Under the pieces are notes generated by a model. It did not search any database. It was not told where the DNA came from and was given only the letters and a program-made list of their open reading frames with translations. Below are positions 1 to 6,765 of a DNA stretch of 18,393 nucleotides, in pieces. This stretch comes from Deltaproteobacteria bacterium UBA2385 (GTDB lineage Bacteria > Myxococcota_A > UBA796 > UBA2385), in contig DDSR01000181.1 of assembly GCA_002343455.1 (NCBI GenBank), positions 1-18,393 of the forward strand. Reading direction: 5' to 3'. The position numbers and the translations under genes were made by a program. Each line of letters opens with the position of its first letter. The first letter of the stretch is position 1.

Positions 1-6
1 GAGAGC

Positions 7-137
7 CACCGAATGAGAGTCGAGCAGGCAAAACGGGGCCGAACAGGCCTCTCCAAGGGCCGAATTCCGCACGGGCACGCCTCTGAACGCCTCTGGACTC
101 TCATTCGGTGCCGCTCCGTTCCGGTTCACTCTCATTC
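7..137. repeat. 15-bp inverted repeat plus a third copy of its core
   Basis: Positions 7-21 (CACCGAATGAGAGTC) are exactly inverted at 96-110 (GACTCTCATTCGGTG). The 10-base core ACTCTCATTC of the right arm occurs again in the same direction at 128-137, 31 bases further on. Between the arms, a 9-bp direct repeat ACGCCTCTG is found at 77-85 and 87-95. The element lies just before the gene that begins at 201. The spacing of the two direct copies (31 bp, about three helical turns) suits a protein-binding cluster, but no regulator is known. The rest of 1-200 shows no gene I can support. Confidence 0.6.
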
Positions 138-200
138 AACCCCTCTCCGACCGCCGCACCGCCTCGCCGCCCCACCCACCTCCGCCCGAAACCCGCTACC

Positions 201-1787
201 ATGCCGGCCATGAGCCCCCTGGAGCTTTCCTCCTGGCTGAGCCTGCGCGATCTCCGCGCTGGCCTCGCCCGCCGCGCCGTGCGTCGCCCGCTGGCCGCGG
301 ACAGCCTGCTCGACGCCTGGTCCTGGGGCCGGCAGCCCGCCGCGGTGGCCGCCATCGTGGGCCGGCTGCGTCCCGCGCAGAGCGACGAGAGCTTCGCCCT
401 GGCGGCCTGGGCCTTCGACGACCCACCCGAGGGCGAAGGCGCGCGCCCCGAGATCGAGTGGGATCGCCTCGCCCTGGATCGGGCGGGGAGGCTGCTGGCC
501 TCGCAGGACCGCGCCACGGCCTACGCCTCCATCCCCGAGCCGGCCTGGACCGCTGGCGGCCTCTACCTGCTGGGGCGGCTGGGCGAGGAGCTCCGCCTGC
601 GCGAGCACCAGGCCTGGCAGGCCGAGCCCTGGCCGGCCGATGCCCGGGACGAGGCCACGGCGACGCTGTGGAGATCGATGTTCGAGCGGGGCTTCGAGCC
701 GAAGGTCGCCGAGGCGGTCCGGCGGGCCTTCGGGCGCGAGGTGCGGCGCGCCTTCCGGGCGGTGGCGCTGTCCTTGCACTTGCCGCCCGGGGTGGCCGAT
801 CTGCGGGCCGAGCAGGCGATCGAGGCCCTGGAGACGCTGTCCTGGGGGGCGCACATCGACCTCGCGACCCGGGTCGTCGAGACTGCCGGCGAGCCGGTCG
901 CCTCCCTGGCCCGCTGCCTGGACGAGGAGGGCCGGGCCCGGGTGGCCGCCTGCGTCCGGGGTCGCACCACCTGGATGGAGGCCTGGTCGCTGCTGCTGGG
1001 CGAGCCCGATCCAGACCCGGCGCGGCTGGAGCCCGAGCTGCTGGCGATGGGCGTCGACCTGGTCATCGGCCTGCGGCTGCGGGACTCGCTCAACGAGGGG
1101 CGCGCGCCGGCCCACGCGATGGGCCTCCCCGGGCAGGCCATCGTCGCCGCCAACCGCTCCCGCATCCGCGGCCGGCTGCGGGTCGTCGCCCGGCAGGCCC
1201 CCGAGCGCCTTCTCGCCGGCCTGCTGGCCCTGCCCTCGCTGCGCGCGCGCACCAGCGCCGCCCTCTCCCGCTACGCCTGGGACTGGGCCTGGCGCGAGGC
1301 CCGCGTCGGCTTCGGCTTCGACCCCGACCGCATGCGCCCTCCCGCCTGCGAGCTCCCCGAGCCCGCCGCTCCGCCGATCCCTCCGCTCGGCCCCGAGGCC
1401 GCCCGCGCGGTGCAGACGGTGCTGCTGGCGATGCTCGGCCGCGGCTGCTGGGAGGAGCTGGAGTCCTGGCTGGGAGGCGGAGGCCGGGGGCTGTCGGCGC
1501 GCTTCTACCGGGTGCTGGCCCAGGTGCCGGACACCCTGGCCGACCCCGTCACGGGCGGTCAGCGCAGCCGCGGCTACACCCGCCTGCGCGAGCACCTCGC
1601 CGACGGCGGACTGGACGACTACACCGAGGAGCTGCGCGCCATCGGCCAGCGGGTCGCGCTGGTCCCGCCCGGGCGCGATCGACGCAGGAAGCTGGTCCAG
1701 GCGCTGGGCACCGACTGGGATGAAGCGGTGATGCCGCTGCCGGAGAAGGGAATCGACGGCTTCGTGGAGCGGCTGGCCAGCTTCTGA
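201..1787 (+). CDS. Hypothetical protein, 528 aa, unrecognised
   Basis: I do not recognise this family. From ATG 201 the product is 528 residues, rich in Ala, Arg, Leu and Trp, and looks soluble and largely helical. I see no signal peptide, membrane helix or nucleotide-binding motif. A Pro-rich linker lies near residues 380-395 and separates a long N-terminal part from a C-terminal part of about 130 residues that begins with GPEAARAVQTVLLAMLG. The frame stays open upstream to GTG 108, but that start would lie inside the inverted repeat and give a Pro/Arg-rich low-complexity leader, so 201 (or ATG 210) is preferred. Neither start has a clear Shine-Dalgarno sequence. It converges on the SDR gene with only 4 bp between stop codons. 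Codon use looks like that of its neighbours, and the long frame supports a real gene. Confidence 0.75.
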   Translation: MPAMSPLELSSWLSLRDLRAGLARRAVRRPLAADSLLDAWSWGRQPAAVAAIVGRLRPAQSDESFALAAWAFDDPPEGEGARPEIEWDRLALDRAGRLLASQDRATAYASIPEPAWTAGGLYLLGRLGEELRLREHQAWQAEPWPADARDEATATLWRSMFERGFEPKVAEAVRRAFGREVRRAFRAVALSLHLPPGVADLRAEQAIEALETLSWGAHIDLATRVVETAGEPVASLARCLDEEGRARVAACVRGRTTWMEAWSLLLGEPDPDPARLEPELLAMGVDLVIGLRLRDSLNEGRAPAHAMGLPGQAIVAANRSRIRGRLRVVARQAPERLLAGLLALPSLRARTSAALSRYAWDWAWREARVGFGFDPDRMRPPACELPEPAAPPIPPLGPEAARAVQTVLLAMLGRGCWEELESWLGGGGRGLSARFYRVLAQVPDTLADPVTGGQRSRGYTRLREHLADGGLDDYTEELRAIGQRVALVPPGRDRRRKLVQALGTDWDEAVMPLPEKGIDGFVERLASF

Positions 1788-1791
1788 GCCT

Positions 1792-2721
1792 TCAGGTGGG
1801 GAGGCCGGCGACGACCTCCTCGGTCCGCTCCCACAGCCGCCGGGCGAGGTCCATGTCCTTGCCCTTGCGCGAGCTGAGCTTGAGGTTGCAGTCGGCGAGG
1901 TACTCGCCGTTCATCCCGGCGGCGGCGGGGTGGGCGGCGGCGAAGACCTGGGTGGCGGCGCCCTGCTGCGGGCTCTTCAGGACCAGGGGAGCAGCCAGCT
2001 CCCAGCCCTTCTGCATGGCGCTGCTCATATGGCGGCCCAGGTTGGTGGCGATGACCCCGGGGTGGACGGCGATGGCGATCCGACGCTGGCCCTGGGCCTT
2101 GAAGCGGCGGCCGAGCTCGCGGGCGAAGAGCAGGTTGGCCAGCTTGCTCTGCCCGTAGGCGGTCCAGGCGGTGTAGCCGCGCTCCATGGCGAGGTCGTCG
2201 AGGGCGACCCCCTCGGACGGGGCGCGCCGGTGGGCGGCGCTGCTGAGGATGACGACGCGGCCCTCGGGGCGGAGCTGATCGAGCAGGCCGGTGACGAGCA
2301 TGAAGTGCCCGACGTGGTTGGTGAAGAGCTGCTTCTCGATCCCGAAGAGCAGCTCGCGCTGCGGCAGGGCCATGATCCCGGCGTTGGCGACGAGGGCCGA
2401 CAGCTCCAGGCCCGACTCGCGTACGGTCTGGACGGCGGCGCGCACGCTGGCGGGATCGGAGAGCTCGCAGGCGACGGGGAGGTGGCCCTCTCCCAGCTCG
2501 TCCACGACGGCCTGGGCCTTCGGCAGGTCCCGGGCCAGGGCCAGGATGCGGGCCCCGCGACGGGAGAGGCTGCGCACGCTCTCCAGCCCGATGCCCGAGT
2601 TGCAGCCGGTGAGCAGGACCGTGTGGCCGGAGAGGTCGAGGCTCTCGACCACCTGGTCCGCGGTGCTGGAGTAGCCGAAGCCGGTCGGACCGGCGGAACT
2701 GAAGAGGTCGAGCAGTGACAT
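1792..2721 (-). CDS. SDR-family NAD(P)-dependent oxidoreductase
   Basis: This is a 309-residue classical short-chain dehydrogenase/reductase, predicted to be cytoplasmic. Visible motifs are the Rossmann cofactor loop TGCNSGIG (about residues 38-45), VANAGIM with the NAG motif (about 113-115), the catalytic Ser in ILSSAAHRR (160-161), and the YxxxK pair in YGQSK (Tyr189, Lys193). The catalytic residues are intact, so the enzyme should be active. The tail after the Lys resembles the retinol-dehydrogenase/WWOX-like branch of SDRs, but the substrate cannot be read from sequence. The roughly 30 residues before the Rossmann core are an N-terminal extension. The ATG at 2721 lies 22 bp from the divergent ATG at 2744 and has no strong Shine-Dalgarno sequence. 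The 3' end nearly touches the convergent gene at 201-1787. Confidence 0.9.
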   Translation of the reverse strand: MSLLDLFSSAGPTGFGYSSTADQVVESLDLSGHTVLLTGCNSGIGLESVRSLSRRGARILALARDLPKAQAVVDELGEGHLPVACELSDPASVRAAVQTVRESGLELSALVANAGIMALPQRELLFGIEKQLFTNHVGHFMLVTGLLDQLRPEGRVVILSSAAHRRAPSEGVALDDLAMERGYTAWTAYGQSKLANLLFARELGRRFKAQGQRRIAIAVHPGVIATNLGRHMSSAMQKGWELAAPLVLKSPQQGAATQVFAAAHPAAAGMNGEYLADCNLKLSSRKGKDMDLARRLWERTEEVVAGLPT

Positions 2722-2743
2722 GGGGAGCGGTTAACCTGAGTCC

Positions 2744-3331
2744 ATGTGGTCGATCCTGCTGAACGCTGCCCTGGCGGGCGAACCCGGATCCCTCTGCGAA
2801 GCGGTCGCCCAGGCCGATGTGATCGTCGAGGTCGGCTTCCAGTCGCAGGGCGAGTACCCCTCGGCCTGGAAGCGAAAGCGCTGGGAGCCGCCGGACGAGG
2901 CGGTGCTGCCCACGGTGGCGACCGCGCGGGTGCAGCGGGTGCTGAAGGGCGAGGCCCAGGGCTGGGTGCCCGAGCTGGACGACCTGGGCTTCAGCAACCA
3001 GGCGGCCACCTGGTGGGATCGGTTCTTCGCCGAGGGAGAGTTCCAGGCCATCCTGATGCTGAGCGGGACGACGCCGGCCCTGGAGGCGTCGGGCTGGCTG
3101 GCCGACAGCGGCGACTGCCACGTGAGCTGGTGCTGGGAGGCCCATCGCAGCGCGATCCTCGCCTGCCTCGACGCCCAGGGCGTGCGGCCCCCCACCCCGC
3201 AGGCTGAGCCGGCCGCCCCTCCCCCACCTGCGGCCCAGGCGCCGCCGCCAGTCGAAGCGCCACCGCCTCCTCCCGCAGAGGCCGCCTCGGACAAGCCTGG
3301 AGGCTGGTTCCGGGGCTGCGCAGGCGGCTGA
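2744..3331 (+). CDS. Hypothetical protein with short leader and Pro-rich C-terminal tail
   Basis: This 195-residue protein was not assigned to a family. The N-terminus MWSILLNAALAGEP could be a very short signal peptide cleaved after Ala11, but its positive n-region is missing, so export is only suggested. A middle segment (about residues 20-145) includes ADVIVEVGF and ATARVQRVLKG, reminiscent of small secreted beta domains in which 'ADVVVVGRV...RVERVLKG' patterns recur. It also has several Trp residues and the Cys pair CHVSWC (about 126-131). From about residue 150 the chain is Pro/Ala-rich with runs of up to five Pro, and it ends GGWFRGCAGG. The start lies 22 bp from the divergent SDR start, so its promoter would have to overlap SDR coding sequence. 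It converges with the Cys-rich lipoprotein gene, with 23 bp between them. Confidence 0.65.
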   Translation: MWSILLNAALAGEPGSLCEAVAQADVIVEVGFQSQGEYPSAWKRKRWEPPDEAVLPTVATARVQRVLKGEAQGWVPELDDLGFSNQAATWWDRFFAEGEFQAILMLSGTTPALEASGWLADSGDCHVSWCWEAHRSAILACLDAQGVRPPTPQAEPAAPPPPAAQAPPPVEAPPPPPAEAASDKPGGWFRGCAGG

Positions 3332-3352
3332 ACGCCCGCGCGGGGGTTGCCT
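3322..3352. terminator. GC-rich hairpin between convergent genes
   Basis: An imperfect dyad lies in the gap between stop codons at 3331 and 3355. Outer arms AGGC/GCCT (3322-3325, 3349-3352) enclose AAC-G-CCCG (3331-3338) facing CGGG-G-GTT (3341-3348) with one mismatch. No U-tract follows on either strand, so a bidirectional terminator role is tentative. Confidence 0.3.
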
Positions 3353-3354
3353 CC

Positions 3355-3774
3355 CTACATGGTCGTCGTGGTGGTGGTCCCGCCGCAGGCCGCCTCGACC
3401 GCCGCGGTGGTGGTGGCGCAGGCGCCGCCCTCCACCGCGAAGCTGCCGTCCTCCTCGCAGATGGGCTCGGTCTCGCAGGCCCAGCCCTCGATCTGCTCGA
3501 CGCAGGCGGTGGCGCTGTCCAGGTCCTCGGCGAAGATCGTGGCGAAGTCGCAGCTCCCTCCGAAGAAGGCGAAGAAGCTGACACACTCGGACTGAGAGTC
3601 GAAGCTGATCGTGCCGAAGCAGCTCTCTTCGGCGTTGCTGATGCAGACGGGCTCGGAGTACAGCCGGCAGAGGCCATCGAAGTAGCGCGTGCGCAGATCC
3701 TCGGCCTGCTCCTCCTCGGAGGGTCCGGTGGAGCAGGCGGCGGCCAGGAGGAGGGTCGGGAGGAGGCGGTTCAT
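3355..3774 (-). CDS. Small Cys-rich lipoprotein of Myxococcota style
   Basis: The 139-residue product begins MNRLLPTLLLAAACSTG, a signal peptide with a slightly unusual lipobox (AAAC, Cys14), so the mature protein would be lipid-anchored at Cys14. Ten further Cys residues are spread through the mature chain, enough for five disulfides. The pattern C-x7-C ... C-x10-C ... ATACVEQIEGWACE resembles the many small Cys-rich lipoproteins of myxobacterial genomes, whose function is unknown. The tail is Thr-rich (six Thr in a row before the final Met). The reading frame extends far upstream to 4311, but GGAG sits about 10 bases before the ATG at 3774 and the signal peptide begins there, which fixes the start. 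It is divergent from recN across a gap holding a palindrome. Confidence 0.75.
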   Translation of the reverse strand: MNRLLPTLLLAAACSTGPSEEEQAEDLRTRYFDGLCRLYSEPVCISNAEESCFGTISFDSQSECVSFFAFFGGSCDFATIFAEDLDSATACVEQIEGWACETEPICEEDGSFAVEGGACATTTAAVEAACGGTTTTTTM

Positions 3775-3787
3775 CGGGTCTCCACGA

Positions 3788-3812
3788 GGGTCGGTCAGAA
3801 TCTGTCCGACCC
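3788..3812. promoter_or_regulatory. 25-bp near-perfect palindrome, probable operator of recN and/or lipoprotein gene
   Basis: Arms GGGTCGGTCAGA (3788-3799) and TCTGTCCGACCC (3801-3812) flank a single central A. 11 of 12 positions pair; the one mismatch is at 3795/3805. The element lies in the 85-bp divergent gap, 13 bases before the lipoprotein ATG and 48 bases before the recN start. A partial further half-site, GTCGG at 3816-3820, pairs with CCGAC at 3806-3810. It does not match the E. coli (CTGT-N8-ACAG) or Bacillus (GAAC-N4-GTTC) LexA box. Because recN is a classical SOS gene, a lineage-specific LexA site or another repressor operator is plausible, but this is inference. Confidence 0.55.
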
Positions 3813-3859
3813 AGAGTCGGGTTGAGAGGGTACGGCGCTCGAGCACACCCGGAGGCCCC

Positions 3860-5554
3860 GTGTTGAGCTGCCTGCGCGTCCGTAATCTTGCCATCATCGA
3901 CGAGCTGGAGTTGACCCTCTCGCCTGGTCTGACCGTGGTCACCGGCGAGACCGGCGCCGGCAAGTCCATCCTGGTCAACGCCCTCAACCTGGTGCTCGGC
4001 GCGCGGGCCCGCCCCGAGGTGGTGCGCGCCGGGGCCGAGCAGGCCGAGGTCGAGGCCCTCTTCAGCATCGACCCGGTCCGGATGGGCCCCCGGCTGGCCG
4101 AGCTCGGCCTCGACGCGGACGAGGAGATCGTCGTCCGCCGGACGGTGCTGCCCCAGGGGCGCAGCCGGGCCAGCATCAACGGCCACCTCGCCACCGCCAG
4201 CCAGCTCCAGGCCCTGGCCCAGGGGCTGGTCGACATCTGCTCGCAGCACGAGCACCACACCCTGGTGGACGCGGGCACCCACCTCGACCACCTCGATCGT
4301 TTCGGGGGCATCGAGGCCGAGCGCGAGCAGGTCGCGGCGGCCTTCGGCCAGGCCGCTCAGGCCGCCCGGCAGCTCGCCGAGACCCGCGAGCAGCTCCGCC
4401 AGCGCACCGAGCGCGAAGAGCTGCTTCGCTTCCAGCTCTCCGAGTTCGAGCGCCTCTCGCCCCGCCCCGGGGAAGAGGACGAGCTGCGGACCGAGCGCGA
4501 GCGCCTCGCCCACGCCGAGCGGCTGACGCAGGCCGCCCGCTCGGCCGAGCACCGCCTCTACACGGCCGACGACGCCGTCTGCGCGGCGCTGGACCGGGTC
4601 GTGCACGAGCTGCGGCAGGCCAGCCGCCACGACCCCTCGCTCAGCCCCATCGCCGAGCGGATCGAGTCCGCCTCCACCGACCTCAGCGAGGCGGCGCGGG
4701 ACCTCTCCCTGTGGCTCTCCCACCTGCAGGTCGACCCGGCCCGCCTGGCCGAGATCGAAGAGCGCCTGCACGCCCTGAAGGGCCTCGCCCGGCGCTTCGG
4801 GGGCGATCTCCAGCAGGCGCTGGCCCACGCGGCGCGGGCCCGCGACGAGCTCTCGGGCCTGGACGAGCTGGACGCCCGGCTGCAGGACCTCCAGGCCGAG
4901 CTGGACCGGGCCCTGGATCAGGCGGCGACGGGCGCCCGGGCGCTCTCGGTCCGGCGCCACGCGCTCGCCGCGCAGCTCGGCGCGGGCATCTCGGCCGAGC
5001 TGGGGGGGCTGGGCATGGGCCACGCGCGGGTCCTGGTCGAGGTGGCGCCCCTGGGCGAGGCGAAGGGAGCCGAGCTCTCGGTCGACGGGGCACGGCTGAC
5101 GGCGGCGGGCATCGACCGGGCCGAGTTCCTGATCGCCCCCAACCCCGGCGAGGATCCCAAGCCCCTGGGTCGGGTGGCCAGCGGGGGCGAGCTCTCGCGC
5201 GCGCTGCTGGCGCTCAAGTGCGTGATCCCGGGCATCGACCCCGACGGACTCTACGTCTTCGACGAGGTGGACAGCGGCGTCGGCGGGGCCGTGGCCGAGG
5301 TGATCGCCCGCAAGCTGCGGGCCATCAGCCGCCAGCACCAGGTGCTCTGCATCACGCACCTGCCGCAGGTGGCGGCGTATGCGGACCGGCACCTGCGGGT
5401 CGAGAAGGAGGTGGTGCAGGGGCGGACCCGCAGCCGCATCGTGGCCCTGGACGAGGCCGAGCGCCGCGAAGAGCTGGCCCGGATGCTGGGCGGGATCGAG
5501 GTCAGCGAGGGTTCTCGGCTCGCGGCCGACGCGCTGCTCCAGGCGGCCCGATGA
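3860..5554 (+). CDS. recN: DNA repair protein RecN
   Basis: RecN is an SMC-like ATPase that acts in recombinational repair of double-strand breaks. The 564-residue product is close to the usual length of about 550. Walker A GETGAGKS is at residues 29-36, the Q-loop region ICSQHEHH at about 127-133, a long Ala/Glu/Arg/Gln-rich coiled coil at about 150-400, the ABC signature VASGGELSR at about 439-447, Walker B LYVFDE at 464-469 followed by VDSGVGG, and ITHLPQ with the switch His at about 500. The chosen start is GTG 3860 (TTG 3863 is possible). GGAGG at 3851-3855 precedes it, and MLSCLRVRNLAIID then aligns with the family's N-terminus. The open frame further upstream (to 3689) would add a Ser/Arg-rich non-homologous leader. 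The stop overlaps the next start (ATGA). A palindrome lies upstream. Confidence 0.96.
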   Translation: MLSCLRVRNLAIIDELELTLSPGLTVVTGETGAGKSILVNALNLVLGARARPEVVRAGAEQAEVEALFSIDPVRMGPRLAELGLDADEEIVVRRTVLPQGRSRASINGHLATASQLQALAQGLVDICSQHEHHTLVDAGTHLDHLDRFGGIEAEREQVAAAFGQAAQAARQLAETREQLRQRTEREELLRFQLSEFERLSPRPGEEDELRTERERLAHAERLTQAARSAEHRLYTADDAVCAALDRVVHELRQASRHDPSLSPIAERIESASTDLSEAARDLSLWLSHLQVDPARLAEIEERLHALKGLARRFGGDLQQALAHAARARDELSGLDELDARLQDLQAELDRALDQAATGARALSVRRHALAAQLGAGISAELGGLGMGHARVLVEVAPLGEAKGAELSVDGARLTAAGIDRAEFLIAPNPGEDPKPLGRVASGGELSRALLALKCVIPGIDPDGLYVFDEVDSGVGGAVAEVIARKLRAISRQHQVLCITHLPQVAAYADRHLRVEKEVVQGRTRSRIVALDEAERREELARMLGGIEVSEGSRLAADALLQAAR

Positions 5555-5952
5555 CGGCGCTGCGGGTGGTGGCGGGCGCCGTCGTGCGGGACGGGCAGGT
5601 CCTGGCCGCACGGCGCCCGCCGCACAAGAGCCAGGGCGGCTTGTGGGAGCTCCCCGGCGGCAAGGTCGAGCCCGGTGAGTCCGACGGCGACGCGCTGCGT
5701 CGCGAGCTGCAGGAGGAGCTGGGCATCGAGATCGAGGTGCTGGGCCCACTGGGCGAGAGCCTGCACCGCTACGGCCCGCTCGAGGTCCGGCTGGTCGGGC
5801 TGCTCTGTCGCCTGCGCGCGGGCCTCCCCCAGCCACACGAGCACAGCGAGCTGCGCTGGCTGGACGCCGAGCGCCTGGCCTCGGTCGACTGGGCGCCGGC
5901 CGATCTGCCGCTGCTGGCCCCGCTCCGGGTATTCCTCCTGGGCGGCGAATGA
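5551..5952 (+). CDS. mutT: MutT-type Nudix hydrolase
   Basis: The 133-residue protein is a typical single-domain Nudix enzyme. The Nudix box is complete: G37-x5-E43-x7-R51-E52-L-x-E55-E56-x-G58-I. The preceding LWELPGGKVEPGE closely resembles E. coli MutT and related (d)NTP pyrophosphatases that remove 8-oxo-dGTP from the nucleotide pool. Substrate specificity within this clade cannot be fixed from the box alone; CTP or other dNTPs are alternatives. The ATG at 5551 overlaps the recN stop in ATGA, so the two are translationally coupled. The pairing joins a double-strand-break repair ATPase to a nucleotide-sanitising enzyme, both consistent with a response to oxidative DNA damage. The open frame extending upstream inside recN is rejected as overlap. 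Confidence 0.9.
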   Translation: MTALRVVAGAVVRDGQVLAARRPPHKSQGGLWELPGGKVEPGESDGDALRRELQEELGIEIEVLGPLGESLHRYGPLEVRLVGLLCRLRAGLPQPHEHSELRWLDAERLASVDWAPADLPLLAPLRVFLLGGE

Positions 5953-6000
5953 GCGGGCCTTGAAAAGCGTCGGGTGCTACGCTCGCCCTACGGAGGGACC

Positions 6001-6738
6001 ATGATGAACCGTCGCGACCTGCTCCTTGGGGTGCTCCCCCTCGCCTTCAGCCTCGGCTGCGCGTCGAAGAGCGGCAGCAGCAGCAGCAATGTCACCGACA
6101 TCCAGCTGATCGGCATCGAGTCGCTCGACAGCCTCTTCCGCGAGGCCAAGAGCATCGACCAGCGCCTGGACGCGGCCAGGACAGCCCTTCGGGACGGCAA
6201 GAACAGCCTGAACAGCGCGCTCGGCCTCAAGGACGGGACCCCCTTCACCGACGCGCTCAACGACCTCGCCAGCAAGGCCAAGGGAAAGGTGAAGCTGCTC
6301 AGCGCGGATGGGGGCCTCGCCCTCAGCGTCAGCGACGCGGTGCCCAGCAACGTTCAGGCGGCGGTGGACTCCCTCAACAACACCCTCGCCAGCTACAAGA
6401 CGGCGCTGCTGGACCTGGGCAACATCAAGGGCGATGTCGAGTCCCTGGTCAGCGCCTCGAAGGCGCTCCCGGACCAGATCCAGAAGGACTTCAAGAGCCT
6501 CGGCATCGGCATCACCGAGCTGCCCGCCGCCCTGCGCACCGCGCGGGACAATGTGCGCATCATCGGCAACATGCCCACCCGGGTCGAGAAGATCGGGACC
6601 GCGATGAAGGCGAACGTCACCGCCGTCACGACCGCCTTCGGCGGACCCGGCGGCGGCAAGGGCAGCGGCGGCGGAGGCAACAGCGGCGGGGGCAACACCA
6701 GCTCCGGCAGCGGCGGAACGCGCACCCTGGGCCGCTGA
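6001..6738 (+). CDS. Putative lipoprotein, helical, with Gly/Ser-rich tail
   Basis: This 245-residue protein is not assigned to a family. The N-terminus MMNRRDLLLGVLPLAFSLGC carries a twin-Arg-like pair before a hydrophobic stretch and a Cys at residue 20. SLGC is only an approximate lipobox, so lipidation, possibly after Tat export, is likely but not certain. Residues about 30-215 look mostly helical and amphipathic, with repeated short Asp/Ser/Leu/Lys segments. From about 217 a tract of almost only Gly and Ser (with Asn, Thr) runs to the final TRTLGR. GGAGGG at 5992-5997 serves ATG 6001 or 6004. Possible promoter parts are TTGAAA (5960-5965) and TACGCT (5978-5983), but their 12-bp spacing is not canonical. 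It converges with the last TSP3 gene, and a dyad covers both stop codons. Confidence 0.7.
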   Translation: MMNRRDLLLGVLPLAFSLGCASKSGSSSSNVTDIQLIGIESLDSLFREAKSIDQRLDAARTALRDGKNSLNSALGLKDGTPFTDALNDLASKAKGKVKLLSADGGLALSVSDAVPSNVQAAVDSLNNTLASYKTALLDLGNIKGDVESLVSASKALPDQIQKDFKSLGIGITELPAALRTARDNVRIIGNMPTRVEKIGTAMKANVTAVTTAFGGPGGGKGSGGGGNSGGGNTSSGSGGTRTLGR

Positions 6739-6765
6739 GCCTCGGTTCGCCCCGCGCTCAGCGGC
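6731..6765. terminator. Dyad spanning both convergent stop codons, candidate bidirectional terminator
   Basis: GCCGCTGAGC (6731-6740) is the exact reverse complement of GCTCAGCGGC (6756-6765), giving a 10-bp stem with a 15-base loop. The left arm contains the TGA of the lipoprotein-like gene (6736-6738). The right arm contains the complement of the TGA of the convergent TSP3 gene (6758-6760). There is no U-tract on either strand, so it may act as a 3'-end stabiliser or Rho-linked terminator rather than a classic intrinsic one. Confidence 0.45.

Noticed and set aside
3689..3859. Upstream extension of recN
   Set aside because: Would overlap the lipoprotein gene and the palindrome; family N-terminus begins at 3860.
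1619..5836. Minus-strand open frame of about 1400 codons
   Set aside because: It runs antisense through recN and other well-supported genes and is a high-GC shadow; only its frame without domain signal supports it.
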